From PALSA-612 sp035652235 (lineage in GTDB: Bacteria > Actinomycetota > Thermoleophilia > Gaiellales > Gaiellaceae), in assembly GCA_035652235.1 (NCBI GenBank), contig DASREE010000059.1:6741-70740 (forward strand): a stretch of 64,000 nucleotides of DNA. Reading direction: 5' to 3'. Position 1 is the first letter of the stretch, and every line of letters begins with the position of its first letter. The notes beneath the pieces are model-generated. The model did no database searches. It was not told the DNA's origin and saw nothing but the letters and a program-made list of their open reading frames with translations. Both the position numbers and the translations under genes were made by a program. Of this stretch, positions 25,618-34,149 are shown one piece after another.

Positions 25618-26372
25618 TGCTCGGCCTCCAAGGCAGGACGGCGCTCGTCACCGGCGGCTCGCGCGGCATCGGTCGGGCCGCCTGCCTCGGCTTCGCGCGG
25701 GCCGGAGCGGACGTCGCCGTCCACTACCGCTCGCAGGCGGCGGAGGCCGAGGAGGTGGCCGCCGAGATCCGCGCGCTCGGCCGGCGGGCGACGGTCGTGC
25801 AGGCGGACGTGACCCGTCCCGGCGAGGTGCGGCGCGCGCTCGACGACGTCGCCCGCTTCGCCGGCCCGGCGGGGCTGCACGTGCTCTTCAACAACGCCGG
25901 TGTCTACCCGCCGGGAACGCTCGAGTCGCTGACCGTGGAGGAGTGGGACCGGGTGTTCGCCGTCAACGCGCGGGGGCCGTTCCTCGTCACGCAGGCGGCG
26001 CTGCCGCTGCTGACAGCCGCCGCCGAGGCGCGCGTGATCAACATCGGCACGGTCATGGTCCACCGCGGCGCGCCCGGCAACCTGCACTACGCGGCGGCGA
26101 AGGCGTCGCTGATCGGGCTCACGCGCGTGCTCGCCCGGGAGCTCGCGCCGCGCGGGATCACCGTCAACCTGGTCGTGCCGAGCATGGTCGGGACCGAGAC
26201 GGCCGAGCGGGACTACCCGGGCGTGGCCGAGGCGATCGTGGCCGACCAGGCGATCCGCCGCTTCCAGCAGCCGGACGACCTCGTCGGGCTGCTCTGCTTC
26301 CTCGCCTCGCCCGAGAGCGGCTTCGTCACAGGCCAGACGATCCTCGCCGACGGCGGCCGCGCCTTCCTCTGA
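25617..26372 (+). CDS. SDR family NAD(P)-dependent oxidoreductase
   Basis: A 251-residue short-chain dehydrogenase of FabG-like type with TGGSRGIGRAACLG, NNAGVYPPG, the YAAAK motif and ITVNLVVPSMVGT. In place of the usual catalytic Ser-Ser pair it has IGTVM, so a threonine stands where the active serine is expected 13 residues before the tyrosine. The ATG at 25617 overlaps the BKACE stop by one base. It probably makes the beta-keto acid for BKACE by oxidising a beta-hydroxy acid; this is inferred from position. Confidence 0.87.
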   Translation: MLGLQGRTALVTGGSRGIGRAACLGFARAGADVAVHYRSQAAEAEEVAAEIRALGRRATVVQADVTRPGEVRRALDDVARFAGPAGLHVLFNNAGVYPPGTLESLTVEEWDRVFAVNARGPFLVTQAALPLLTAAAEARVINIGTVMVHRGAPGNLHYAAAKASLIGLTRVLARELAPRGITVNLVVPSMVGTETAERDYPGVAEAIVADQAIRRFQQPDDLVGLLCFLASPESGFVTGQTILADGGRAFL

Positions 26373-26426
26373 GCGGGGCGCACGTTGGGGGCTGCGCGCG
26401 CTTCCCTCGATGGTCCAAACTTGGCC

Positions 26427-28469
26427 ATGGCGATCAGGGTGGGGATCGACACCGGCGGGACGTTCACCGACCTCGTCGCGGTCGACGAGGCGGGCAGGTC
26501 GTTCCTGGCCAAGGTCCCGTCGAACCCCGACGACCCCGTCCAGCCCATCGCCGCTGCCCTCCGCGAGGCGGGCATCGACCCGGTCGAGGTCGAGCTGGTC
26601 GTGGTCGGGACGACGATCGGCATCAACGCCGTCCTCACCCGCCGGGGCGCGCGCGTGCTCTACCTGACCACGAAGGGGTTCGAGGACATCCCCTACATCC
26701 AGCGCATCAACCGCAAGCACCACTACGACTTTCGCTGGCGCAAGCCGACGCCGCTCGTCCGCCGGCGCGACTGCGTGGGCGTGGTCGAGCGCCTCGACGA
26801 GGAAGGGAGGGTGCTGACGCCCCTCGACGCCGACGCGCTCGCGGCCGAGCTCGACCGGCTGTGCGCGGACGGGCGGGCCGGTGACGACGGCGAGCTGGCG
26901 ATCGCCGTCTGCCTCCTGTTCTCGTACCTCAACCCCGAGCACGAGCTCGCCGTGCGCGACGCGATCCGGGCGCGCCACCCGCACCTGCCGGTCTCGCTCT
27001 CGCACGAGGTCGCGCCGATCTGGCGCGAGTACGAGCGCGGCACGACCGTGACCGTGGACGCGTTCACGAAGCCCCTGTTCGAGCGCTACGTGGACGCTGT
27101 CTCGCAGGCGCTCGGCGATGCCGGCGTCGGTCGCCGCTGGGCGCTCCTCAAGTCGAACGGCGGCCGGGCGCTCGCCGCCGAGGCGCGGCGGCGGCCGGCC
27201 CACCTGCTGCTGTCGGGGATCGCGGGCGGCGGCATCGGCGGCGCGCATGCGGCGCGGGCGGCGGGCGCGGCGCAGGCGATCGCGCTCGACATGGGCGGAA
27301 CGAGCTGCGACGTCTGCCTCGTCGTCGACGGCGAGCCGCTCTACTCGGCGGACTTCGAGCTCGAGTTCGGCTTCCCGGTCAGCGTGCCGGGCGTCTCCAC
27401 GCGCACGATCGGCGCGGGCGGCGGCTCGATCGGCTGGGTCGATCCGGGCGGCTTCCTGCAGGTCGGGCCGCAGAGCGCCGGCGCCTCGCCCGGTCCTGCC
27501 TGCTACGGCCAGGGTGGCGAGCTCGCCACGATCACGGACGCCAATCTCGTGCTCGCCCGGCTCGACCCTGCCTTCTTCCTCGGCGGGCGTATGGCCCTCG
27601 ACCGGGAGCTCGCCCGCGCGGCGCTCGCGAGGCTGGGGGCGCAGCTCGGCCTCGACGAGGTCGAGGTCGCCTCGGCGATGGTGCGCGTCTGCAACGAGAA
27701 CATGGCGAACGCGATCCGGATCCTCACCGTCGAGCAGGGCAGCGACCCGCGCGAGCAGGTGCTCGTCGCCTTCGGCGGGGCCGGCCCGACGCACGCCTGC
27801 GAGATCGCCGAGGCGCTGGGCATGCGCCGCGTGCTCGTCCCGCCCGCGCCCGGCCTCTACTCGGCCTTCGGGGCGCTCGCCTCGAGCGTGCGCATCGACG
27901 CCGTGCGCAGCGTCCACCTGACGGACGTGCGCACGAGCGCGGCCGAGGTCGCCGCCGTCCTCGACGAGCTCGAGCAGCAGGCGCGCGGCGACTTCGCCGC
28001 TCAGAGCTCGGCGGCGGAGGAGCCGGAGATCCGCCGTCTCGCGGCCATGCGCTACCAGGGGCAGAACTACGAGCAGGAGGTGCCGTTCCCGCCGGGGCCG
28101 CTGGACGACGCGGCGCTCGAGGCCGTCTACGCCGAGTACGGGCGGCTGTACGAGAGCTTCTACGGCTACCGCCTGGACGGCATCCCGATCGAGCTCGTCC
28201 GCCTGGCCGTGATCGCCGCCGCCGCGGCGCCCGTGTTCGCCCGCCAGCCGGGCGTGCCCGAGCTCGTCGAGCGGCCGCACGAGCGGCGCAACGTCTTCTT
28301 CCCGGAGGTCGGGTTCGTCGCCACCGGCATCGTGCGCCGGGACGGCCTCGTCGGCGGCGACCGGCTGGAGGGGCCGGCCGTCGTGGAGTTCGCCGACTCG
28401 ACCGCGGTCGTCCCGCCCGGCTGGACGCTGTCGACGCGGGACGACGGCATCCTGGAGGTGACGCGCTGA
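26427..28469 (+). CDS. Hydantoinase/oxoprolinase subunit A (HyuA family), copy 3
   Basis: A 680-residue HyuA protein: MAIRVGIDTGGTFTDLVAVD, VVGTTIGINAVLTRRGA, the second phosphate loop LDMGGTSCDVCLV and TIGAGGGSIGWVDPGGF, then GPACYGQGG. The ATG at 26427 was preferred over an in-frame ATG 42 bases upstream because it begins directly at the motif. It lies 54 bases after the SDR. Its TGA shares one base with the ATG of its HyuB partner. Same expected ATP-dependent ring-opening chemistry as the other copies, but the sequence is clearly divergent from them, so the substrate probably differs. Confidence 0.9.
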   Translation: MAIRVGIDTGGTFTDLVAVDEAGRSFLAKVPSNPDDPVQPIAAALREAGIDPVEVELVVVGTTIGINAVLTRRGARVLYLTTKGFEDIPYIQRINRKHHYDFRWRKPTPLVRRRDCVGVVERLDEEGRVLTPLDADALAAELDRLCADGRAGDDGELAIAVCLLFSYLNPEHELAVRDAIRARHPHLPVSLSHEVAPIWREYERGTTVTVDAFTKPLFERYVDAVSQALGDAGVGRRWALLKSNGGRALAAEARRRPAHLLLSGIAGGGIGGAHAARAAGAAQAIALDMGGTSCDVCLVVDGEPLYSADFELEFGFPVSVPGVSTRTIGAGGGSIGWVDPGGFLQVGPQSAGASPGPACYGQGGELATITDANLVLARLDPAFFLGGRMALDRELARAALARLGAQLGLDEVEVASAMVRVCNENMANAIRILTVEQGSDPREQVLVAFGGAGPTHACEIAEALGMRRVLVPPAPGLYSAFGALASSVRIDAVRSVHLTDVRTSAAEVAAVLDELEQQARGDFAAQSSAAEEPEIRRLAAMRYQGQNYEQEVPFPPGPLDDAALEAVYAEYGRLYESFYGYRLDGIPIELVRLAVIAAAAAPVFARQPGVPELVERPHERRNVFFPEVGFVATGIVRRDGLVGGDRLEGPAVVEFADSTAVVPPGWTLSTRDDGILEVTR

Positions 28470-30205
28470 TGGCGATCGACCCGGTGACGCTGACCGTGCT
28501 CGGCAACGCGTTCGTGAACATCTGCCGCGAGATGGGGGTGACGATGATCCGCACCGCCTTCTCGCCGATCTTCAACGAGGGGCTCGACTTCTCGTGCGTC
28601 CTCTTCGACCGGCGCGGCAACATGATCGGGCAGGCCGAGTTCTGCCCCGCGCAGATCGCGGCCAGCCTGTTCATCGTCCGCTGGACGCTCGAGGAGCTCG
28701 GCGTGGACGCCTTCGAGCCGGGCGACGTCGTCCTGCACAACGACCCCTACCGCGGCGGCGCGCACATCCCCGAGCACAGCGTCATGCGCCCGGTGTTCCA
28801 CGAGGGCGAGCTGTTCGGCTTCGTCGCCAACGTCGGCCACCTGGCCGAGATCGGCGGCAAGGCGGTCGGGTCGTTCGCGGCCGACGCGACCGAGGTGTTC
28901 CAGGAGGGCCTGCGCATCCCGCCGGTCAAGATCGTCAAGCGCGACGAGAACGACCTCGAGCTGTGGCGCCTGATCATGGCCAACCACCGCACGCCGCGGA
29001 ACACGTGGGGCGACCTGAACGCGCAGATCGGCTCGCTGCGCGTGGCGGAGCGGCGCGTGCTCGAGCTGCTCGACCGCTACGGGCGAGGCTTCGTCGAGCA
29101 GGCGGCGGACGAGCTGATGGACTACTCGGAGCGCTGGATGCGCGCCGAGATCGCCGCCATCCCGGACGGCGTGTACGAGTTCACCGAGCGGATGGAGGAC
29201 GACGGCGTGGTCGACCGGCCGGTCGCCTTCCACGTCGCCGTCACCGTGTCCGGGGACGAGCTCGTCGTCGACTGGACCGGCACCGACCCGCAGGTGCGCG
29301 GCCCGATCAACGCCACCTACGGTGTGACCGCGGGGGCGACGTACAACGCCGTCTTCCACCTGACGGACATGGCCATTCCCAAGAACTCGGGGGCGTATCG
29401 GCCGATCCGCATCATCGCTCCGCCGGGCTCGGCCGTGAACGTCGTCTATCCCGGCCCCTCCGTCGGCGGCAACACGGAGACCCATCCGAAGCTCGCCGAC
29501 ATGGTCGTGGCCGCGCTCGCCCCCGCGCTGCCCGACCGCGCGGCCGCGGCCGAGGGCGGTACGGCCTGCAACTTCCTGTTCGGCGGCGTGCACCCGAAGA
29601 CGGGCGACTACTACGCGAACTACCACCTCGAGGGGGGTGGCTGGGGCGCGAAGTCCTACGACGACGGCAACGACGCGGTCGTCGTCAAGAACGGAAACTG
29701 CCGCAACACGCCGGTCGAGATCTTCGAGACGCGCTACCCGCTGCGCGTCGTCGAGTACTCGCTCATCCCCGACTCGGGCGGCCCGGGCAGGATGCGCGGC
29801 GGGCTCGGCACCCGGCGGGTCCTGCGTGTCGAAGAGGGCGCCGAGGTGACCGTGAACGCGCTCTTCGACCGCACGAAGCCGGGCTTCGGCGCCTACGGCC
29901 TCGCCGGCGGCGGCGCGGGCGGGCCGGCGGCGATCCTCGTCAAGCGCGCGGGCGACAGCGACTTCCGCACCTTCTCGGAGGCGTTCGGCACCGTGTCGCC
30001 GTCGAAGTTCACGAACATCCTGCTGCGCGGCGGCGACGAGGTGCGGATCGACTCCCCGGGCGGCGGCGGCTGGGGCGACCCGCGCGAGCGCGACCCGGCC
30101 CGCCTGGCCGAGGACGTCGCGCAGGGATTCGTCTCCGAGGCCGCCGCCCGCGAGCTGTACGGGGCCTCGCCCGGGGGCCGCGCCGGCGCGGCCGAGCTTC
30201 CCTAG
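28469..30205 (+). CDS. Hydantoinase/oxoprolinase subunit B (HyuB family), copy 3
   Basis: A 578-residue HyuB protein: AIDPVTLTVLGNAFVNICREMG, LDFSCVLFDRRGNMIGQAEF, HNDPYRGGAHIPEHSV and the tail PGGGGWGDPRERDPARLAEDV. These are the family blocks in the right order. The segment IPEHSVMRPVF and FGGVHPKTGDYYANYHLEGG resemble acetone/acetophenone carboxylase-type HyuB relatives as much as hydantoinases. It is followed after nine bases by a small zinc-finger gene. Confidence 0.9.
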   Translation: MAIDPVTLTVLGNAFVNICREMGVTMIRTAFSPIFNEGLDFSCVLFDRRGNMIGQAEFCPAQIAASLFIVRWTLEELGVDAFEPGDVVLHNDPYRGGAHIPEHSVMRPVFHEGELFGFVANVGHLAEIGGKAVGSFAADATEVFQEGLRIPPVKIVKRDENDLELWRLIMANHRTPRNTWGDLNAQIGSLRVAERRVLELLDRYGRGFVEQAADELMDYSERWMRAEIAAIPDGVYEFTERMEDDGVVDRPVAFHVAVTVSGDELVVDWTGTDPQVRGPINATYGVTAGATYNAVFHLTDMAIPKNSGAYRPIRIIAPPGSAVNVVYPGPSVGGNTETHPKLADMVVAALAPALPDRAAAAEGGTACNFLFGGVHPKTGDYYANYHLEGGGWGAKSYDDGNDAVVVKNGNCRNTPVEIFETRYPLRVVEYSLIPDSGGPGRMRGGLGTRRVLRVEEGAEVTVNALFDRTKPGFGAYGLAGGGAGGPAAILVKRAGDSDFRTFSEAFGTVSPSKFTNILLRGGDEVRIDSPGGGGWGDPRERDPARLAEDVAQGFVSEAAARELYGASPGGRAGAAELP

Positions 30206-30214
30206 ACTCCGCAC

Positions 30215-30430
30215 GTGGCGCTCCATCCGGGTCGTCGCATGGCAGCCGAGGGAAGCTGGCGTGAGCTGAGCCCGCAGGTGTGGGAGACGGTCGTCACCCC
30301 CTGCGACTGCTGCGGCCAGGTGGTGGCGCGGCGGCTGTGGGTGGTGGAGGTGGCGGGAGACGAGCGGCGCTTCTGCAGCCCGGAGTGCGAGGCGCTGTAC
30401 CGCGACTACGTCGTCGCAAGGAGGCGGTGA
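30215..30430 (+). CDS. Small zinc-finger protein, function unknown
   Basis: A 71-residue protein with cysteines arranged as CDCC (residues 30-33) and CSPEC (residues 54-58), a treble-clef or zinc-ribbon pattern, in an otherwise charged sequence ending DYVVARRR. The GTG at 30215 gives this length; an ATG at 30239 is an alternative start. It is packed between hyuB (nine-base gap) and the aminotransferase, whose ATG overlaps its TGA. The tight spacing supports a real gene. It could be an accessory subunit or metal-site chaperone for the neighbouring HyuAB complex, by analogy with acetone carboxylase which has a small zinc-binding gamma subunit; no direct similarity to that subunit is claimed. 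Confidence 0.7.
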   Translation: MALHPGRRMAAEGSWRELSPQVWETVVTPCDCCGQVVARRLWVVEVAGDERRFCSPECEALYRDYVVARRR

Positions 30431-31800
30431 TGGCCCAGACGGCGACGACGGTCGCGAGCCTGACGCAGTCGTACCTCGACCGGCTGGCCGAGCGGACCCC
30501 TCGCTCGCACGCGCTGCACGCGGAGGCGCGGAAGGTGCTCGCGGGCGGCGTCAGCTCGCACTTCAAGGCCTGGCAGCCGTTCTACGCGCGCGAGGCGACC
30601 GGCGCCCGGCTCGTCGACCTCGACGGCAACGAGTACGTCGACCTGATCATGGGCTTCGGACCCAACTCGCTCGGCCACTCGCCCGCCGCCGTCGTCGAGG
30701 CGGTGCGCGACGTCATCGGCCGCGGGACGAGCCTCGCCATCGCGACGCCGCTCGAGGTCGAGCTCGCGCAGACGATCTCGCGGCTCGTGCCGAGCATGGA
30801 GCTGATGCGCTTCGTAGCCACGGGCACGGAGGCGACGATGATGGCGCTCCGCACCGCCCGGGCGTTCACCGGACGCACGAAGGTGGCTCGTTTCGAAGGC
30901 CACTACCACGGCCAGCACGAGGCGGCGCTCGTGAGCGTGGCGCACGTGGCCGGCGACGAGCGTCGCCCCGTCGGCGCGCCGGACGGGGCGGGCATCCCGC
31001 GGGGCGTGCTCGACGACGTCGTCGTGCTGCCGTGGAACGACATCGACGCGGTCGCGCCGGTCGTGCGCGAGCTCGCCGGCGACCTGGCGGCGATCATCCT
31101 CGAGCCCGTCCCGTTCTCGAACATCGGCGGCCAGGAGCCCGACCCGGAGTTCCTGCGCGCTCTGCGCGAGCTGTGCTGGGAGCGCGGCACGCTGCTCGTC
31201 TTCGACGAGGTCGTGACGGGGTTCCGGATCGGCCTCGGCGGCGCCGCGGAGCGCTACGGCTTCGCGCCCGACCTGCACGTGTTCGGCAAGGCCGTCGGCG
31301 GGGGCTTCCCCGTGGGGGTGTACGGTGGCCGGCGCGACGTGATGGAGGCGGTGGTGACGCCGAGGCCCGGCGACCCGCACAGCGGGGAGACGATCTTCCA
31401 GTCGGGGACGTTCTCCGGCACCCCGCCGGCGATGGCGGCCGGGCTCGCGCTCCTGCGCGAGCTCGAGCGGACGGACGCGCTCGCGGTCGCCGACGCGCGG
31501 GCGGAGGCGATCCGGGCCGGCTGGCGCTCGCTCTGCGCCGAGCTCGGCCTCGAGGCGCAGGTGACGGGCATGTGCTCCTGGCTCGGCCTGTTCTTCACCG
31601 GCCGGGAGATCCGGACGCGGCGCGACGCGCTCACGGCCGACGCCGCCAGGCAGCGCGCCTTCTCGCTCGGCCTGCTCGTGCACGGCGTCTACCTGCTGCC
31701 GTCGCACCCCGGCTTCACCTCCTCCGCGCACACAGAAGACGACGTGGCGCGTGTGCTCGAGGCCTCCGAGCGGGTGCTGTCCGACCTGGCCGGCTGCTGA
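30430..31800 (+). CDS. Class III aminotransferase (glutamate-1-semialdehyde aminomutase-like)
   Basis: A 456-residue PLP enzyme of aminotransferase class III. It has YVDLIMGFGPNSLGHSP, the cofactor-binding TGTEATMMAL, FEGHYHG, FDEVVTGFRIGLGG and the Schiff-base lysine in HVFGKAVGGG (about K287). The resemblance is to GSA-aminomutase-like omega-transaminases rather than to HemL itself, since HemL would not be expected in this setting. ATGA overlap with the zinc-finger gene. Probably transaminates an amino acid formed after ring opening. It is the last gene of the BKACE operon. Confidence 0.88.
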   Translation: MAQTATTVASLTQSYLDRLAERTPRSHALHAEARKVLAGGVSSHFKAWQPFYAREATGARLVDLDGNEYVDLIMGFGPNSLGHSPAAVVEAVRDVIGRGTSLAIATPLEVELAQTISRLVPSMELMRFVATGTEATMMALRTARAFTGRTKVARFEGHYHGQHEAALVSVAHVAGDERRPVGAPDGAGIPRGVLDDVVVLPWNDIDAVAPVVRELAGDLAAIILEPVPFSNIGGQEPDPEFLRALRELCWERGTLLVFDEVVTGFRIGLGGAAERYGFAPDLHVFGKAVGGGFPVGVYGGRRDVMEAVVTPRPGDPHSGETIFQSGTFSGTPPAMAAGLALLRELERTDALAVADARAEAIRAGWRSLCAELGLEAQVTGMCSWLGLFFTGREIRTRRDALTADAARQRAFSLGLLVHGVYLLPSHPGFTSSAHTEDDVARVLEASERVLSDLAGC

Positions 31801-31836
31801 CACGGCCGAGAGAATCGCGGCGAAGACAGCACTCGC

Positions 31837-31866
31837 TTGACGCTCTTCGGCGCGATGCCGTAGGCT
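31837..31866 (+). promoter_or_regulatory. Promoter TTGACG-18-TAGGCT in front of a regulator remnant
   Basis: TTGACG (31837-31842) and TAGGCT (31861-31866) are 18 bases apart. The remnant's ATG follows the -10 by eight bases, so its transcript would have been leaderless. With the regulator gone, this promoter may now drive the hyuAB-cox operon starting at 32092. Confidence 0.5.
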
Positions 31867-31874
31867 CGCCTCGC

Positions 31875-32053
31875 ATGGCCGGGTCAGCGCAGGACGGGGG
31901 TGGAGCAGGCGCGCCCGAGTCGCTCGACAGGCTCGACCGGCGCATCGTCGAGGCGCTGCAGGAGCAGGGGCGCATGCCGTTCCCGAAGCGCTCGTCGGGG
32001 TGAAGGTCTCCGGCCCGCCTGTCGAGGTCGCCCACGAGATCGCCCGCTCGTGA
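31875..32053 (+). pseudogene. Lrp/AsnC family regulator remnant
   Basis: An ATG just after a promoter opens ESLDRLDRRIVEALQEQGRM, the first helix of an Lrp/AsnC helix-turn-helix. The similarity then breaks: the original frame stops at 32003, while the next frame reads EALVGVKVSGPPVEVAHEIA, the beginning of the Lrp ligand-binding (RAM) domain, and stops at 32053. The recognition helix, the linker and most of the RAM domain (normal length about 150 residues) are missing. An internal deletion with frame change plus a C-terminal truncation explains this. It lies directly before the fourth hyuAB pair and was probably its local regulator. Confidence 0.75.
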
Positions 32054-32091
32054 GGCGGCCCTTGCCGGCCTGACAGACGAGGGGGGCGAGG

Positions 32092-34149
32092 TTGGGGGGG
32101 AGCTGGATCGTCGGCTGCGACACGGGTGGAACCTTCACCGACGTGTTCGCGCTCAGCGACGAGGGCGAGGCGCGTGTCGCCAAGGTCCCCTCGACGCCGC
32201 CGCGGTTCGACGTCGGCGTCGTCGAGGGCGTGCAGGCGCTCGGCCTCGAGCCGGGCGACGTGCGCACGCTCTTCCACGGCACGACGGTGACGACGAACGC
32301 GGTGATCACGAAGACCGGGGCGCCGACCGCGCTCGTCACCACGCGCGGCTTCCGGGACGTGCTCGAGATCCGGCGGGCAAACCGGGAGGAGCTGTACGAC
32401 ATCCTCTGGGACCCGCCGCCGCCGCTCGTGCCGCGGCGGCACCGCCTCGAGGTCGACGAGCGCGTCGACTACGCGGGCGCCGTCGTCCGGCCGCTCGACG
32501 AGAGCTCGGTGCGCGACGTCGCCCGCAAGATCCGTGCGCGGGGCCTCGTCTCCGTCGCCGTCTGCCTGATCAACGCGCACATGAACCCCGCGCACGAGCG
32601 CCGGATCCGCGACATCCTCGCGGAGGAGCTGCCGGGGGTGGAGATCTCGCTGTCCACGGACATCCTCCCGGAGCCGCCCGAGTTCGAGCGGACGGCGACG
32701 ACGGTCGCGAACGCCTACTGCGCCCCCGTCCTGCGCGGGTACATGGACGCGCTCGAGCGGCGGCTCGCAGACGGCGGCTACCGCAGCGACCTCGTCCTCG
32801 TCATGCACAACGGTGGCGGCACGATGACCACCGAGTACGCGAAGGGCGTGTCGGTGAAGACGCTCAACTCGGGGCCGGCGGCCGGCGTCATCGCCGGCGC
32901 GGCGGTGGCGGCGTCGGCCGGACGCGCGGACGTCGTCTGCTTCGACATGGGCGGAACGAGCGCCGACATCGGCGTCGTCCTCGGCGGGCGGCCGCGTCTG
33001 ACCACCTCGTTCGACCTCGAGTGGGGCATGCCGATCCGCTTCCCCTCGATCGACGTCATCTCGATCGGCGCGGGCGGCGGCTCCGTCGCCTGGCTCGACC
33101 CTGCCGGCTACCCGCGCAGCGGGCCGCACAGCGCCGGCGCCGATCCCGGCCCCGCCTGCTACGGCAAGGGCGGGCACGAGCCGACGAACACCGACGCGCA
33201 CCTCCTGCTCGGCCGCGTCTCGAACGACCTCTTCCTCGACGGCCGCATGCGGCTCGACGTCGAGCGCGCACGCGAGGCGCTGCGCGAGCGGATCGCCGAG
33301 CCGCTCGGCCTGTCGGTCGAGGAGGCGGCGGAGGGCGTGCTTCGCATCGCCAACGCGAACATGGTGCAGGCGATCAGGCTTGTCACCGTCGAGCGCGGCT
33401 TCGACCCGCGCGAGCTCAGCCTCGTCGCCTTCGGCGGCGCCGGGCCGCTGCACGCGGTCGATCTGGCGCTCGAGCTGCAGATGCCGGAGGTGATCGTACC
33501 GCCGTACCCGGGCGTGACGAGCGCGATGGGGCTCCTCTACGTCGACCCGCTGGACGACTTCTCATGGGCGTACGTCTGCCGCCAGGACGAGCTCGACCTC
33601 GAGCACGTCAGCCGCCTGTACGGCGAGATGGCCGAGCGTGTCGTCTGGAGCCTCGAGCGGCAGGGCGTCGACCGAAGCGACGTCGCCGTCGAGCGCTCGG
33701 TCGACCTGCGCTACATCGGCCAGCTCCACTCGGTCACCGTGCCGCTTGCCGAGATCAGCGAAGCCGGCTTCGCCGCCGCCGTGGCTGCGTTCCACGACGA
33801 GCACCTGCGCCAGTACCGCTACTCGCACCCGGAGGCGCCGGTCGAGACGTCGACGCTGCGCGTGGCCGCGCGCGGACGCCGCGCGAAGCCCGACCTCCGC
33901 GCCATGCGCTACGCCGAGCGAGCGGCGAGAGCCCCCGCGCCCGACCGCGAGCGGAGCGTCCACTTCGGCGGCGAGGGGTGGACGGCGACGCGCGTCGTCG
34001 ACCGTCTCGGGCTCGCGCCGGGGGACGAGCTCGAGGGGCCGTGCGTGGTCGAGGAGCTCGACTCGACGCTCGTCCTGCCGCCGGGGACGCACGCGCGGGT
34101 GGACGAGGTCGGAAACGTGGTCGTCGCGCTGGAGGCGGGCGCACGGTGA
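32092..34149 (+). CDS. Hydantoinase/oxoprolinase subunit A (HyuA family), copy 4
   Basis: A 685-residue HyuA protein starting at a TTG preceded by AGGGGGGCGAGG: SWIVGCDTGGTFTDVFAL, then FHGTTVTTNAVITKTGA, FDMGGTSADIGVV and SIGAGGGSVAWLDPAGY with GPACYGKGG. The TTG start is required because no ATG or GTG lies between the last upstream stop and the motif. It heads an operon in which the HyuB partner is followed directly by a molybdenum hydroxylase. Sequence type resembles N-methylhydantoinase A. Confidence 0.9.
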   Translation: MGGSWIVGCDTGGTFTDVFALSDEGEARVAKVPSTPPRFDVGVVEGVQALGLEPGDVRTLFHGTTVTTNAVITKTGAPTALVTTRGFRDVLEIRRANREELYDILWDPPPPLVPRRHRLEVDERVDYAGAVVRPLDESSVRDVARKIRARGLVSVAVCLINAHMNPAHERRIRDILAEELPGVEISLSTDILPEPPEFERTATTVANAYCAPVLRGYMDALERRLADGGYRSDLVLVMHNGGGTMTTEYAKGVSVKTLNSGPAAGVIAGAAVAASAGRADVVCFDMGGTSADIGVVLGGRPRLTTSFDLEWGMPIRFPSIDVISIGAGGGSVAWLDPAGYPRSGPHSAGADPGPACYGKGGHEPTNTDAHLLLGRVSNDLFLDGRMRLDVERAREALRERIAEPLGLSVEEAAEGVLRIANANMVQAIRLVTVERGFDPRELSLVAFGGAGPLHAVDLALELQMPEVIVPPYPGVTSAMGLLYVDPLDDFSWAYVCRQDELDLEHVSRLYGEMAERVVWSLERQGVDRSDVAVERSVDLRYIGQLHSVTVPLAEISEAGFAAAVAAFHDEHLRQYRYSHPEAPVETSTLRVAARGRRAKPDLRAMRYAERAARAPAPDRERSVHFGGEGWTATRVVDRLGLAPGDELEGPCVVEELDSTLVLPPGTHARVDEVGNVVVALEAGAR

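Noticed and set aside
30430..31800. HemL (glutamate-1-semialdehyde aminomutase) of haem synthesis
   Set aside because: Similarity is to the wider class III group, and the setting is catabolic with no haem synthesis genes.
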